From NCBI GenBank assembly GCA_950097015.1, contig CATNEN010000034.1:262501-326500 (forward strand): 64,000 bases of DNA, given 5' to 3'. A program made the position numbers and the translations under genes. The notes beneath the pieces were generated by a model that was not told the DNA's origin, ran no database searches, and saw only the letters and a program-made list of their open reading frames with translations. Source of the stretch: Macrostomum hystrix. Its lineage: Eukaryota > Platyhelminthes > Macrostomidae. The number at the start of each line of letters is the position of its first letter. Within the stretch, counting starts at the first letter, position 1. Positions 63,365-64,000 of this stretch are shown piece after piece.

Positions 63365-64000
63365 CCAAACTGGGAGGGTTTGAATCTCAAACTGGGAGGA
63401 TTTGAATCCCAAACTGGGAGGATTTGAATCCCAAACTAGGAAGATTTGAATACCAAACTAGGATTTGAATCCCAAACTAGGAGGATTTGAATCCCAAACT
63501 AGGAAGATTTGAATACCAAACTAGGAGGATTTGAATACCAAACTAGGAAGATTTGAATACCAAACTAGAAAGATTTGAATACCAAACTAGGAAGATTTGA
63601 ATACCAAACTAGGAAGATTTGAATCCCAAACTAGGAAGATTTGAATCCCAAACTAGGAGGATTTGAATCCCAAACTAGGAGGATTTGAATCCCAAACTAG
63701 GAAGATTTGAATACCAAACTAGGAAGATTTGAATCCCAAACTAGGAGGATTTGAATCCCAAACTAGGAAGATTTGAATCCCAAACTAGGAGGATTTGAAT
63801 CCCAAACTAGGAAGATTTGAATCCCAAACTAGGAGGATTTGAATCCCAAACTAGGAGGATTTGAATCCCAAACTAGGAAGATTTGAATACCAAACTAGGA
63901 AGATTTGAATACCAAACTAGGAAGATTTGAATCCCAAACTAGGAGGATTTGAATCCCAAACTAGGAGGATTTGAATCCCAAACTAGGAAGATTTGAATAC
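63365..64000. repeat. ~22-bp minisatellite, copy 2 (runs off the window)
   Basis: About 28 copies of a unit like aggatttgaatcccaaacta, with gaagatttgaatacc variants. It is longer than the copy at 46143-46330 and continues past the right edge. Confidence 0.95.

Overview
The window is animal nuclear DNA. It has spliced genes with GT-AG introns, TATA boxes, AATAAA signals, tRNA-derived SINEs and several retrotransposon classes. The best-recognised genes are two nicotinic acetylcholine receptor (nAChR) non-alpha subunits that resemble the arthropod beta-1 type, so a protostome invertebrate is likely. The very high minisatellite load would suit a repeat-rich genome such as that of a free-living flatworm (for example Macrostomum), but the sequence alone does not settle the taxon.

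Layout. 1-6.2 kb: minisatellites and unique DNA. 6.2-16.0 kb: nAChR gene A (7 exons, 532 aa), + strand; four of its six introns are mostly occupied by tandem arrays, each with its own unit. 16.5-19.7 kb: intergenic arrays. 22.3-27.9 kb: nAChR gene B (7 exons, 517 aa), + strand, with the same intron positions and phases but different intron arrays. 28-38 kb: a mosaic of broken elements: a BEL/Pao relic split by a SINE, a 5'-truncated LINE with a 12-bp target duplication, a Crypton-like tyrosine recombinase fragment, and two copies of a terminal exon for a cysteine-rich single-pass membrane protein on the - strand. 38.7-45.9 kb: a 7-kb array of 33-bp units with higher-order structure. 46.7-47.3 kb: a single-exon secreted protein gene. 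47.4-60.3 kb: a complete Ty3/gypsy-type LTR retrotransposon with LTRs that read as identical and a 4-bp target duplication. 60.3-64 kb: more arrays, a SINE, a LINE scrap and a second copy of the composite array seen at 45-46.3 kb.

The two receptor subunits should act at the plasma membrane as parts of pentameric cation channels. Both lack the vicinal-cysteine loop C of alpha subunits, so they probably need an alpha partner encoded elsewhere. A 307-bp stretch covering M1 and M2 is almost identical between them, although neighbouring exons have diverged, which points to gene conversion.

The most unusual item is inside the LTR element. Between the integrase and the 3' LTR, on the opposite strand, there is what looks like a complete small transcription unit: a TATA box, three exons with matching splice phases, a hydrophobic C-terminal anchor, a stop codon and AATAAA signals. 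It would encode an 83-residue tail-anchored membrane protein. The element's 5' leader also carries two copies of a hairpin with a self-complementary loop, a candidate RNA dimerisation signal.
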